Positions 1-5,560 of a stretch of DNA of 7,194 bases are shown piece by piece. Both the position numbers and the translations under genes were made by a program. The DNA is from Chlamydiota bacterium. Its GTDB lineage: Bacteria; Chlamydiota; Chlamydiia; Chlamydiales; SLFE01. The stretch is taken from assembly GCA_011065065.1 (NCBI GenBank), contig JAAKFL010000091.1:1-7194 (forward strand). Reading direction: 5' to 3'. The notes under the pieces were generated by a model. It did not search any database. It was not told the origin of the DNA and saw only the letters and a list, made by a program, of their open reading frames with translations. How positions within the stretch are numbered: the stretch's first letter is position 1; every line of letters starts with the position of its first letter.

Positions 1-205
1 AGCGGAGCGGAGGCCTGGGACCATTCAAATATCATATAAAGCCCTGAAAGGGTGGCATATGCCGCGGTCAGTGTCACCCTTTCAGGGCTTTATTCTTTTG
101 ATTCGTTTTCCCAGCCCTCCGCTTCGCTACAGACTGGGCTGACAAGTGTCGGGCTTCCAGCCCTGCTGAGTTTACTCAGAAGTGCGCAGGCTTGCCTGCG
201 CGCTC
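1..205. repeat. Nested palindromic intergenic repeat region (left edge may be cut by the window)
   Basis: Several inverted repeats are stacked here. An outer pair, 1-20 and 109-128, is complementary at 18 of 20 positions. Inside it, a perfect 19-bp pair (36-54 with 75-93) surrounds a 20-nt loop that itself contains the palindromes GGCATATGCC and CCGCGG. To the right come GGGCTG/CAGCCC (136-141 with 158-163), CTGAG/CTCAG (166-170 with 175-179) and a perfect 8-bp stem with a 2-nt loop (184-191 with 194-201). The octamer CCAGCCCT recurs at 111 and 157. No credible gene occupies the stretch. From memory, motifs of the type GCCCTGAAAGGG recur as dispersed intergenic repeats in several bacterial phyla, but copy number here cannot be judged from one window. 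Confidence 0.75.
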
Positions 206-241
206 CAAGAACTGTCTTATATTAAGTGGTTTAGCGTTAAG

Positions 242-270
242 TTGACACGATCGCCGATAGGAGGTATAGG
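242..270 (+). promoter_or_regulatory. Sigma-70-like promoter for the DoxX-like gene
   Basis: A perfect -35 hexamer TTGACA (242-247) is followed after exactly 17 nt by TATAGG (265-270), a 4/6 match to TATAAT. Initiation would fall around 276-278 and give a leader of about 28 nt that carries the strong Shine-Dalgarno of the next gene. This placement also argues against translation starting at the upstream GTG at 182. Confidence 0.55.
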
Positions 271-304
271 TAAGAAAAACTTCAATTTAGGGAGGAGTTC
301 TAAG

Positions 305-715
305 ATGGCTAATAGAGGTGCATATAATTGGGCAAAAGAAAATCACGATCTGATTCTGAGAATTGGTTTTGGGATTTTCTTGCTGATTTGGGGACTTGAC
401 CGTTTCTTCAGAGCAGAAGACTGGGCTACGGAATCTTTAATGGGTCATTTCTACGGAAACCTAGGCATGCAAGTGGTATTTGTTGCCGGGCTAGGTATCG
501 TGCAAGTGCTCATTGCTCTTTCGTTTTTCAGCAATATTCTCGTTAAGTATAGCTCACTTCTCTTGCTTGCAATGCTGATTGTGAGCACGATTATCACAAT
601 CCAACCAATGATGAACTATTTGATTAATGGAGGAGCTCCAATCCCAGCGATTCTATTTTCTGACCACTTTCCATTGTTGGCAGGTGGATGGGCAATATTC
701 GCTCATTCTAAATAG
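305..715 (+). CDS. Small four-helix membrane protein, DoxX-like
   Basis: This 136-residue protein is almost entirely hydrophobic. Four membrane segments are apparent at about residues 16-35, 50-75, 78-101 and 108-132. The first, reading LILRIGFGIFLLIWGLDRFF, resembles the opening helix of DoxX/DoxD-type proteins (an Arg-Xaa-Gly glycine-rich helix ending in a Gly-x-x-[KR]-[FL] turn). Members of that superfamily are small inner-membrane proteins, some linked to quinone or thiol redox chemistry, but the exact role here cannot be read from sequence. The ATG at 305 is preferred because GGAGGAG (291-297) lies 7 nt upstream. The frame stays open back to a GTG at 182, but that extension runs through a perfect hairpin and a promoter and gives an unconvincing peptide. 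The gene converges with the minus-strand kinase gene and overlaps its last 8 bp. The DoxX assignment is moderate; the membrane topology is secure. Confidence 0.75.
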   Translation: MANRGAYNWAKENHDLILRIGFGIFLLIWGLDRFFRAEDWATESLMGHFYGNLGMQVVFVAGLGIVQVLIALSFFSNILVKYSSLLLLAMLIVSTIITIQPMMNYLINGGAPIPAILFSDHFPLLAGGWAIFAHSK

Positions 716-1307
716 AATTTGTTGGATAAATCTTTGCCTGAACTAGCTGAATCTGTTCAGGCAATTTTTTTTGAGCGTCAATAATCATGTCATATCCAAA
801 GTCCATACGACTCAAATAAAATTGATTACGTGCAGACCCCATCATGCGGTTCCCACGCGTTCTTTCTCTTTTTTCTAAATACTCTACCGGAGCTGACATT
901 CCCACATATAGAACCGAAGTGTCTTTAAAAGCCGTCTTCCATATGTCGAAATGTTGTTGTTCGAGGGGGACATCATCAATGATGATATGAAACCCACCAT
1001 TAACCAAAGTCATGACGACATCGACAAATGAGTCACAAATTCGCTGAGCAAAAGGACCGATTTGAAGATCTTGAATTGTATGCCCCTCTTGATCGGTTGA
1101 TCTCTTCCATGAAAAGCCCTCCGGAGCGGGTCCACCTGCCCAGTCGTTAACTTTTGCTGGCATTAAGCCGATCATTTTATCGATGCCAATATGGAGAAAG
1201 GGATCCGCAAACAAGTTCTGAAGCGCTTCGGCAAGTGATGATTTTCCGCTACTCGATGGCCCTCCAAGATAAATCACTTGGTAGGAAGGGAAATTTCGTT
1301 TGTTCAT
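708..1307 (-). CDS. P-loop kinase, chloramphenicol phosphotransferase-like family
   Basis: This 199-residue cytoplasmic protein has a Walker A loop GGPSSSGKSS at residues 15-24 (Lys22), followed by IGIDKMIGLMP (40-50). Its Asp43 aligns with the catalytic aspartate of the Streptomyces venezuelae chloramphenicol 3-O-phosphotransferase. A beta-strand ending in a double aspartate follows (IIIDDV, 108-113), then strand VLYVG (132-136) and an Arg-rich lid, RERTRGNR (147-154). Order, spacing and total length all match that family (about 180-200 residues). Family membership does not show antibiotic phosphorylation: many homologues in non-producers have unknown small-molecule or nucleotide substrates. 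The ATG at 1307 has no clear Shine-Dalgarno, so start confidence is lower than family confidence. The gene is divergent from the phosphatase cluster and convergent with the DoxX-like gene, overlapping it by 8 bp. I see no terminator of its own beyond position 708. Confidence 0.85.
   Translation of the reverse strand: MNKRNFPSYQVIYLGGPSSSGKSSLAEALQNLFADPFLHIGIDKMIGLMPAKVNDWAGGPAPEGFSWKRSTDQEGHTIQDLQIGPFAQRICDSFVDVVMTLVNGGFHIIIDDVPLEQQHFDIWKTAFKDTSVLYVGMSAPVEYLEKRERTRGNRMMGSARNQFYLSRMDFGYDMIIDAQKKLPEQIQLVQAKIYPTNSI
734..772 (+). terminator. Intrinsic terminator of the DoxX-like gene
   Basis: A perfect 10-bp stem (734-743 TTGCCTGAAC with 755-764 GTTCAGGCAA) with an 11-nt loop is followed directly by eight T residues (765-772). 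It sits 19 nt after the membrane protein's stop and functions on the plus strand. No matching T-tract follows the stem on the minus strand. It lies wholly inside the last codons of the opposing kinase gene. Confidence 0.85.
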
Positions 1308-1418
1308 GATAAGCAGAATAATAAATTAGCGTTTTACGAACAACATGAATACTGCTGTGCTGAGGTGGAACATTTTTTTGAATCTTTGAGCAATATTTAC
1401 ACGATATTTATGAATCTC

Positions 1419-1427
1419 TGCTATACT
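1419..1427 (+). promoter_or_regulatory. Extended -10 promoter of the phosphatase cluster
   Basis: TGCTATACT is an extended -10 element (TG at 1419-1420, one base, then TATACT at 1422-1427, a 5/6 match). The best -35 look-alike is TTTACA at 1396-1401, but its 20-nt spacing is too long, which fits an extended -10 promoter that depends little on a -35. Initiation near 1433-1435 would leave only about 7 nt before the ATG at 1441, favouring translation from the GTG at 1468. Confidence 0.5.
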
Positions 1428-1467
1428 CGTTGAAACTTAAATGATTGATAATGGAGATAATATCACT

Positions 1468-2682
1468 GTGAAAAAGAGCCTATTTTCCTTAATTTTTTGT
1501 ACTTTCTGCTTATTCTTTAGCCATATTGCAGCTGTAGAGTCTCCTTTAGTTGTCTATTTGACTTGGCAACAGCACCCTGAATCCACGATGACAGTTCACT
1601 GGATTTCTCCTGAGAAGGAATCCGATGATATCGTTTATTATCGTCAGAATGATAATGAGCCCTGGAAGAAGGCTGTGGGCATCCACGATCCGCTCCCAGA
1701 AGGTCGAAGTGACTTTCTGATCCATACCGTTGAAATCCTCAACCTTCAACCTGATTCCGTCTACTTCTTCAAAGTGGGGGATGAAAACAAAATCAATAAG
1801 TTTAAAACGATGCCCCGTGAAATGACTAAGCCGATCCGTTTTATTGACGGAGGAGACTTATATCACGATAGCGTTGAGATCTTGGATAAAACGAATACAA
1901 CAGCGGCGAAATTTGATCCTATGTTTGCGTTTTTGGGAGGAGACATCGCCTACGCTGCCGATAAGTATGGAAGAAAACCTGAAGACTTTTCACGTTGGTT
2001 GGCATTTTTGCAGTCATGGCACAAAAATATGGTGACCTCTGATGGAAGAATGGTGCCAGTTCTCCCCGTAACCAGTAATGAAGATACAAAAGGGCGATAC
2101 GACCAGACACCAAAAGAAGCCCCTTTCTTCTACGCTCTTTTTGCCATGCCAGGACAGCAAGGGTACAACGTTTTGGATTTCGGAAATTACATGACGGTGG
2201 TTCTTCTTGACTCAGGACATACTCATCCTGTTTACGGAGACCAAGCCTCTTGGCTCGAAAAAACATTAAAAATAAGAGAACATTTCCCACACAAATTTGC
2301 TGTTTACCATGTTCCGGCCTATCCCTGTGTTCGTTCCATGAATAAACAACCTGTGAGTATACATATCAGAAATCACTGGGTTCCTATTTTCGAAAAACAC
2401 AATCTTAGTGTCGCCTTTGAGCATCATGATCATGCCTATAAGCGATCAGTGTTGATTCGGAATGGGAAGGAAGACCCTACAGGAGTTCTTTATCTGGGTG
2501 ATGGAGGATACGGAGTGAGTAATCCGCGAAAGCCAGCCAGCCCATCTGAGCGATGGTACTTGGCTCATACAGCTCAAAAAACAAACTTTATTGTCGGAAC
2601 ATTATTCCCTAACGGAAATCGAAAGTTTATGGCTGTCGATCATGAAGGTGACGTTTTTGATGAATATTCAATGGAAAAATAA
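1468..2682 (+). CDS. Exported purple-acid-phosphatase-like metallophosphoesterase
   Basis: Read from the GTG at 1468 the protein has 404 residues. It opens with a signal peptide: Lys-Lys, a hydrophobic core, and likely cleavage after the IAA near residue 22. A fibronectin-III-like beta domain follows (about 24-115, including MTVHWISP and LQPDSVYFFKVG), then a calcineurin-like metallophosphoesterase domain (about 120-395). Probable metal ligands of the purple acid phosphatase pattern are Asp130 (GGD), Asp159 and Tyr162 (GGDIAY), Asn204, His281 (YHVP) and His320/His322 (HHDHAYKR). The usual GNH[ED] motif reads SNED, so the conserved His is replaced by Glu, and the Gly of GHxH is His; activity may be changed. 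An ATG at 1441 gives 9 extra residues but lacks a Shine-Dalgarno. The GTG has GGAGA from 1453, somewhat far upstream, and yields the cleaner signal peptide. The stop lies 15 nt before the first PPM-like gene, suggesting one operon. Confidence 0.85.
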   Translation: MKKSLFSLIFCTFCLFFSHIAAVESPLVVYLTWQQHPESTMTVHWISPEKESDDIVYYRQNDNEPWKKAVGIHDPLPEGRSDFLIHTVEILNLQPDSVYFFKVGDENKINKFKTMPREMTKPIRFIDGGDLYHDSVEILDKTNTTAAKFDPMFAFLGGDIAYAADKYGRKPEDFSRWLAFLQSWHKNMVTSDGRMVPVLPVTSNEDTKGRYDQTPKEAPFFYALFAMPGQQGYNVLDFGNYMTVVLLDSGHTHPVYGDQASWLEKTLKIREHFPHKFAVYHVPAYPCVRSMNKQPVSIHIRNHWVPIFEKHNLSVAFEHHDHAYKRSVLIRNGKEDPTGVLYLGDGGYGVSNPRKPASPSERWYLAHTAQKTNFIVGTLFPNGNRKFMAVDHEGDVFDEYSMEK

Positions 2683-2683
2683 C

Positions 2684-2689
2684 AAGGAG
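2684..2689 (+). promoter_or_regulatory. Ribosome binding site of the first PPM-like gene
   Basis: AAGGAG lies 8 nt before the ATG at 2698 and begins 1 nt after the stop of the upstream phosphatase gene. The surrounding AACAAGGAGAA is repeated exactly before the second paralogue, showing that the duplicated unit included the translation signal. Confidence 0.8.
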
Positions 2690-2697
2690 AAGTAAAT

Positions 2698-3951
2698 ATG
2701 GAACCCACAATTAATGTAAAAGAAAAATTTAAAGAACTTTATACCATTTGCGATGAGATAGAAGCAAAGGTAGAGGAATATTCAAACAAATCGTTTATAG
2801 GTAAAGCCATTTCATGGCTCAAGAATCCACAGAACAAATTAATGTCTCAGGTAGACAAAATTTATACTGAAGTCAAAAAGCTGAACGGAGAAGATGGTTT
2901 TGATGAATACCAAAAAACCTCAGTCTCTCGTGGGACTCAAAATATTTTGAATTCTTTTGAAGCAATAAGAAGTAAGATTCCAGCCGATAGCTCTCTACCC
3001 AAGTTAAATGAAAAGTTGGTAGAAGTTAGCGGAATCATTACGGAATTTGTGCCACGGCCTGAAGAAGTTGGCATTGTGACAATAGAGCCTATCAAAACGA
3101 TTGAATTGATTTCCGATGCCCATGCTCAGCTTAATGAAACATATGAAAGTGATGGCTCAGGGAACATTGATTATGGCTTTGTGGATCCAGAAAGATGCTT
3201 TGCTTATGTGGCCGATGGTATGGGACACAATAAACCGGACATTAAACCAATCCAAACGCCCCTGTTTGAGGCTTTTAATGATTATTATGCTAACCGCTTA
3301 AAAAGCACAGCTCTCAGTTCAGTTGAAGAAATGAAACTATTTCTTGAAAAGCATTTGAAGGATCTAGCAAGAACAATTTATGATTCACCATTGGTAGACA
3401 GAAGTCCAGCCTTTAGTTTTGTTCAAGTGATTGAAGATTCTGGCCAAAAATATCTATTAACCGCTCAACTTGCTGATTGTATGATTCTTGTTCGGCATGC
3501 AGATGGTCGAAATGAGGCAATATATACGGGTAAAAATGAAGTCGGACTCGGTGGAAGGCCCATGTTTGGGAGGGGATTCAGTTTTCCCAATGTGAATATT
3601 CATGAAATTGAATCGGGTACTGAAGTATTTGGATTTAGTGACGGAGTAGCAGATTTCATGACACTTGATCAACTTAATTGTTTTATTGATTCGAATACTG
3701 ATCGCAATTTGTTATTAGATGAATTGAAAGCTTTTATCATAGAAAGTGGAACGCAATTTGATAATGATCATGGCCTTTATGAAGATCATGGCCTTGATGA
3801 AGAGACGCTAATCAGAGAAAAAAAGAACAAGCGACGTAATCCTACGGAGGATCAGGTGTCAGCTAATGGAGAAAAGAAAGTGAAATATTGGATGTCGGGT
3901 AGTAGTGAATTTTATGATGACATTTCTTCTTTCTCATTTAAGGTCAGTTAA
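2698..3951 (+). CDS. PP2C/PPM-type phosphatase-like protein, paralogue 1
   Basis: This is a 417-residue protein without signal peptide or membrane segment. Residues 1-118 look helical and charged, with no recognised domain. Residues 145-417 carry a PPM-type pattern: GNIDY (Asp158) in place of the usual NED motif, VADGMGHN (Asp173) for the VxDGxGG motif, a strand and QLADCMILVR (Asp260) where many members have GDS, FGFSDGVADF (Asp315, Asp319) for the late SDG motif, and a terminal YDDISSFSFKV (Asp407/Asp408) for the DN[IM]T strand. The main metal-coordinating aspartates are therefore present. The phosphate-contacting Arg usually three residues before the NED Asn is Gly153, so catalysis is likely but not assured. 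A variable charged segment (about 355-390) includes a duplicated hexapeptide, DHGLYE/DHGLDE. The gene is second in a probable operon, followed by its paralogue. The fold is an assignment by motif order; substrate is unknown. Confidence 0.75.
   Translation: MEPTINVKEKFKELYTICDEIEAKVEEYSNKSFIGKAISWLKNPQNKLMSQVDKIYTEVKKLNGEDGFDEYQKTSVSRGTQNILNSFEAIRSKIPADSSLPKLNEKLVEVSGIITEFVPRPEEVGIVTIEPIKTIELISDAHAQLNETYESDGSGNIDYGFVDPERCFAYVADGMGHNKPDIKPIQTPLFEAFNDYYANRLKSTALSSVEEMKLFLEKHLKDLARTIYDSPLVDRSPAFSFVQVIEDSGQKYLLTAQLADCMILVRHADGRNEAIYTGKNEVGLGGRPMFGRGFSFPNVNIHEIESGTEVFGFSDGVADFMTLDQLNCFIDSNTDRNLLLDELKAFIIESGTQFDNDHGLYEDHGLDEETLIREKKNKRRNPTEDQVSANGEKKVKYWMSGSSEFYDDISSFSFKVS
3766..3801 (+). repeat. 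In-frame 18-bp tandem duplication inside PPM-like paralogue 1
   Basis: Two adjacent 18-nt units (3766-3783 and 3784-3801) differ at one base and encode DHGLYE then DHGLDE. The second paralogue has only one comparable segment (EANGLME), so the duplication probably arose after the gene pair split. Confidence 0.85.
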
Positions 3952-3966
3952 CTTAGAAGAAAAAAA

Positions 3967-3983
3967 CTGTGATGATTTCACAG
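3967..3983 (+). other. Small hairpin between the two PPM-like genes
   Basis: CTGTGA (3967-3972) and TCACAG (3978-3983) form a perfect 6-bp stem with a 5-nt loop in the 59-nt gap between the paralogues. No T-tract follows, so it is not a classical terminator. It could influence transcript stability or relative expression of the second gene, or be an operator half-site pair. This is inference. Confidence 0.4.
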
Positions 3984-4010
3984 AATAGAACAATAACAAG
4001 GAGAAAAAAC

Positions 4011-5288
4011 ATGGAACCCACAATTGATGTTAAGGGTAAATTCAAAGAGCTTTATGCCACTTGTGATGAGATGAAGGCAAGTGTTGAGGGTTATTTTATT
4101 GAGGCCAATTTAAACCCATCGGCTATAGGCAGAGCTATTTTATGGTTTAGGAATCCACAGAACAAATTAATCATTCAGGTAGACCGAATTTGCACTGAAG
4201 TCTTAAGGCTGAATGAAGAACATGGTTATAGTGAAGATCAAAAAACCTTTGTTTTTCGTGGCACTCATAACATTTTAAATTCATTTGCTGAAATTTACAG
4301 TTTGATTTACGAAGGAAGCCCTTTGTCAAAATTAAGTGATAAATTGAAAGAAGTGACAAACGTCATTTCTCAAGCGGTGACGCCAGCAGAAGAGGTTGAA
4401 TTAGTTACACTAGAACCTATTAACACAAGCGGTTTGATTTCCGATACCCATTTTGGGCTTGATCAAACTTATGAAAGTGATGGTTCAGGCAACATTGATT
4501 ATAGCCATGTCAATTCTGACTCAGCATTTGCGTTTGTTGCCGATGGGGCTGGACATAATCGTTCCGATGTTAAAGTCGCTCAAACACCAATATTTGAACA
4601 GTTTTGTCTATCATATCCAAAGCGTTTATCAGATACTGGCCTTGGTTCATTAGAAGAGGCAAGAGAATTTGTCGAAAAACAGATCAAGAATCTGGGAAGA
4701 CGGATTAATCAGACATCATATACAGACCGTCATGGACTTGAAAAAGATTTAAGTGACCGTGATCCAGCCATTAGTTTTGTTCAAGTAGTTGAATTTGATG
4801 AACAAAAATACCTTTTAACAGCTCAGCTCGCTGATTGTATGCTTTTAGTCCGGCATGCAGATGGGAAAATTGAGACTTTATATAAAACCGGTGAAAATTA
4901 TAACGCTGGACTTGGACGTGCCATTTCTAGTGAAACTTATTATTATCCTACCGTTGAAGTTCATAAAATTGAACCTGGCACAGAGGTGTTTGGATTCAGT
5001 GATGGAATTGGCGAGTTTTTAACGCTTGATGAACTCAATTCAGTGATTGAGGAAAATACGGATCGTGGACACTTGCTTCATGAATTAAAAGACTTGATTA
5101 TGAAAAAAGGTATCGAGTTCGATGAAGCGAATGGTTTGATGGAAGCTGGCAAGTATGAGAAACGAGAGAAGCGAATGGAAAAATGGGATGAAAGACCAGT
5201 TAATGGAGAGAAAACTTTGAAATATTGGGTGTTGGAAGACGCACAATTTCACGATGACATCTCCTCTTTCTCATTCAAAGTCAATTAA
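4011..5288 (+). CDS. PP2C/PPM-type phosphatase-like protein, paralogue 2
   Basis: Read from the ATG at 4011 this is 425 residues. That start has AAGGAG (3998-4003) 7 nt upstream and gives the same opening, MEPTI[ND]VKxKFKELY, as paralogue 1. An in-frame ATG at 3969 would add 14 residues and falls in a hairpin. The layout repeats paralogue 1: helical region (1-123), then GNIDY (Asp163), VADGAGHN (Asp178), QLADCMLLVR (Asp275), FGFSDGIGEF (Asp331) and the terminal HDDISSFSFKV (Asp415/Asp416). The second acidic residue of the SDG motif is Glu rather than Asp. Differences from paralogue 1 include a longer loop near residues 28-39, a 10-residue insertion HGLEKDLSDR after TDR, and a Lys/Glu-rich segment near 380-400. 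There is no export signal of the Sec type; a type III signal cannot be excluded by eye. Probably the last gene of the operon. Confidence 0.75.
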   Translation: MEPTIDVKGKFKELYATCDEMKASVEGYFIEANLNPSAIGRAILWFRNPQNKLIIQVDRICTEVLRLNEEHGYSEDQKTFVFRGTHNILNSFAEIYSLIYEGSPLSKLSDKLKEVTNVISQAVTPAEEVELVTLEPINTSGLISDTHFGLDQTYESDGSGNIDYSHVNSDSAFAFVADGAGHNRSDVKVAQTPIFEQFCLSYPKRLSDTGLGSLEEAREFVEKQIKNLGRRINQTSYTDRHGLEKDLSDRDPAISFVQVVEFDEQKYLLTAQLADCMLLVRHADGKIETLYKTGENYNAGLGRAISSETYYYPTVEVHKIEPGTEVFGFSDGIGEFLTLDELNSVIEENTDRGHLLHELKDLIMKKGIEFDEANGLMEAGKYEKREKRMEKWDERPVNGEKTLKYWVLEDAQFHDDISSFSFKVN

Positions 5289-5291
5289 GCT

Positions 5292-5329
5292 GGATAGCTG
5301 AAGATCCTGTTCATCTTGACTATCCTTTT
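5292..5329 (+). terminator. Possible terminator of the phosphatase cluster
   Basis: GGATAG (5292-5297) pairs with CTATCC (5320-5325). Inside, AAGAT (5301-5305) pairs with ATCTT (5313-5317) around a 7-nt loop, and TTTT (5326-5329) follows. It begins 3 nt after the second PPM-like stop. The internal loop and short T-run make it weak, and it competes with the larger inverted repeat that shares its right half. Confidence 0.35.
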
Positions 5330-5386
5330 ATCCTGTTTTTTTAGTACTTGGGATCAGGATAGTAGGATAGAAAGGATGAACAGGAT
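5304..5386. repeat. Long imperfect inverted repeat with 32-bp arms
   Basis: The arms 5304-5335 and 5355-5386 are complementary at 27 of 32 positions around a 19-nt spacer that starts with seven T. Both arms are built from recurring ATCCT/AGGAT words (ATCCTGTTCATC at one end, GATGAACAGGAT at the other). From recollection, repeats of this ATCCTGTTCATCC type are scattered through intergenic DNA of many unrelated bacteria; this is not verified here. It could fold as RNA or a cruciform and terminate or shield the adjacent genes. Confidence 0.75.
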
Positions 5387-5531
5387 ATCTATTTATAACT
5401 TTGTTATTTAGGAGAAATGACTTATTCTTCGCGCATCTTCGTAGTTAAAATTATTTATTATATTGATTTATACTCGTAATACGCTTAGAATGTATGAAGT
5501 TTAAAAGTATTTTTTACCGTGCATGTAAAAA

Positions 5532-5560
5532 TTAATTATGATGTTCTTACGTGATAAAAT
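5532..5560 (+). promoter_or_regulatory. Candidate promoter of the NTT transporter
   Basis: TTAATT (5532-5537) and TAAAAT (5555-5560) are separated by 17 nt; the -10 is a 5/6 match but the -35 is poor (3/6). An alternative is TTAAAA (5445-5450) with TATACT (5469-5474) at 18 nt spacing. Neither is decisive, and the AT-rich context makes chance matches likely. Confidence 0.25.

Noticed and set aside
1..205. CRISPR array or tRNA/rRNA in the palindromic region
   Set aside because: There are no regularly spaced direct repeats with unique spacers and no cloverleaf or rRNA-like sequence; the structure is inverted repeats.
182..304. N-terminal extension of the DoxX-like protein from a GTG at 182
   Set aside because: It runs through a perfect hairpin at 184-201 and a consensus-like promoter at 242-270, has no membrane or domain character, and a strong ribosome-binding site points to the ATG at 305.
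1919..2290. 123-codon open frame antisense to the metallophosphoesterase gene
   Set aside because: It is fully covered by a gene with clear domain motifs, and its translation shows no recognisable domain or export signal.
3968..3982. CRP-type binding site TGTGA...TCACA
   Set aside because: The spacer is 5 nt, not the 6 nt of the CRP consensus, it is not next to a recognisable promoter, and CRP regulation is not expected in this lineage; kept only as a hairpin.
3969..4010. 14-residue extension of PPM-like paralogue 2 from the ATG at 3969
   Set aside because: That ATG lies in the intergenic hairpin and lacks a Shine-Dalgarno, whereas the ATG at 4011 matches the start of paralogue 1 and has AAGGAG at the right distance.
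2698..5288. Toxin-antitoxin or phage-defence system formed by the two PPM-like genes
   Set aside because: PP2C-like phosphatases occur in some defence systems, but there is no partner kinase, nuclease or sensor gene beside them and no mobile-element gene in the window.
5417..5479. 20-codon open frame with GGAG just upstream in the spacer
   Set aside because: Only 2 nt separate GGAG from the ATG, the peptide has no features, and it runs through a probable repeat remnant.
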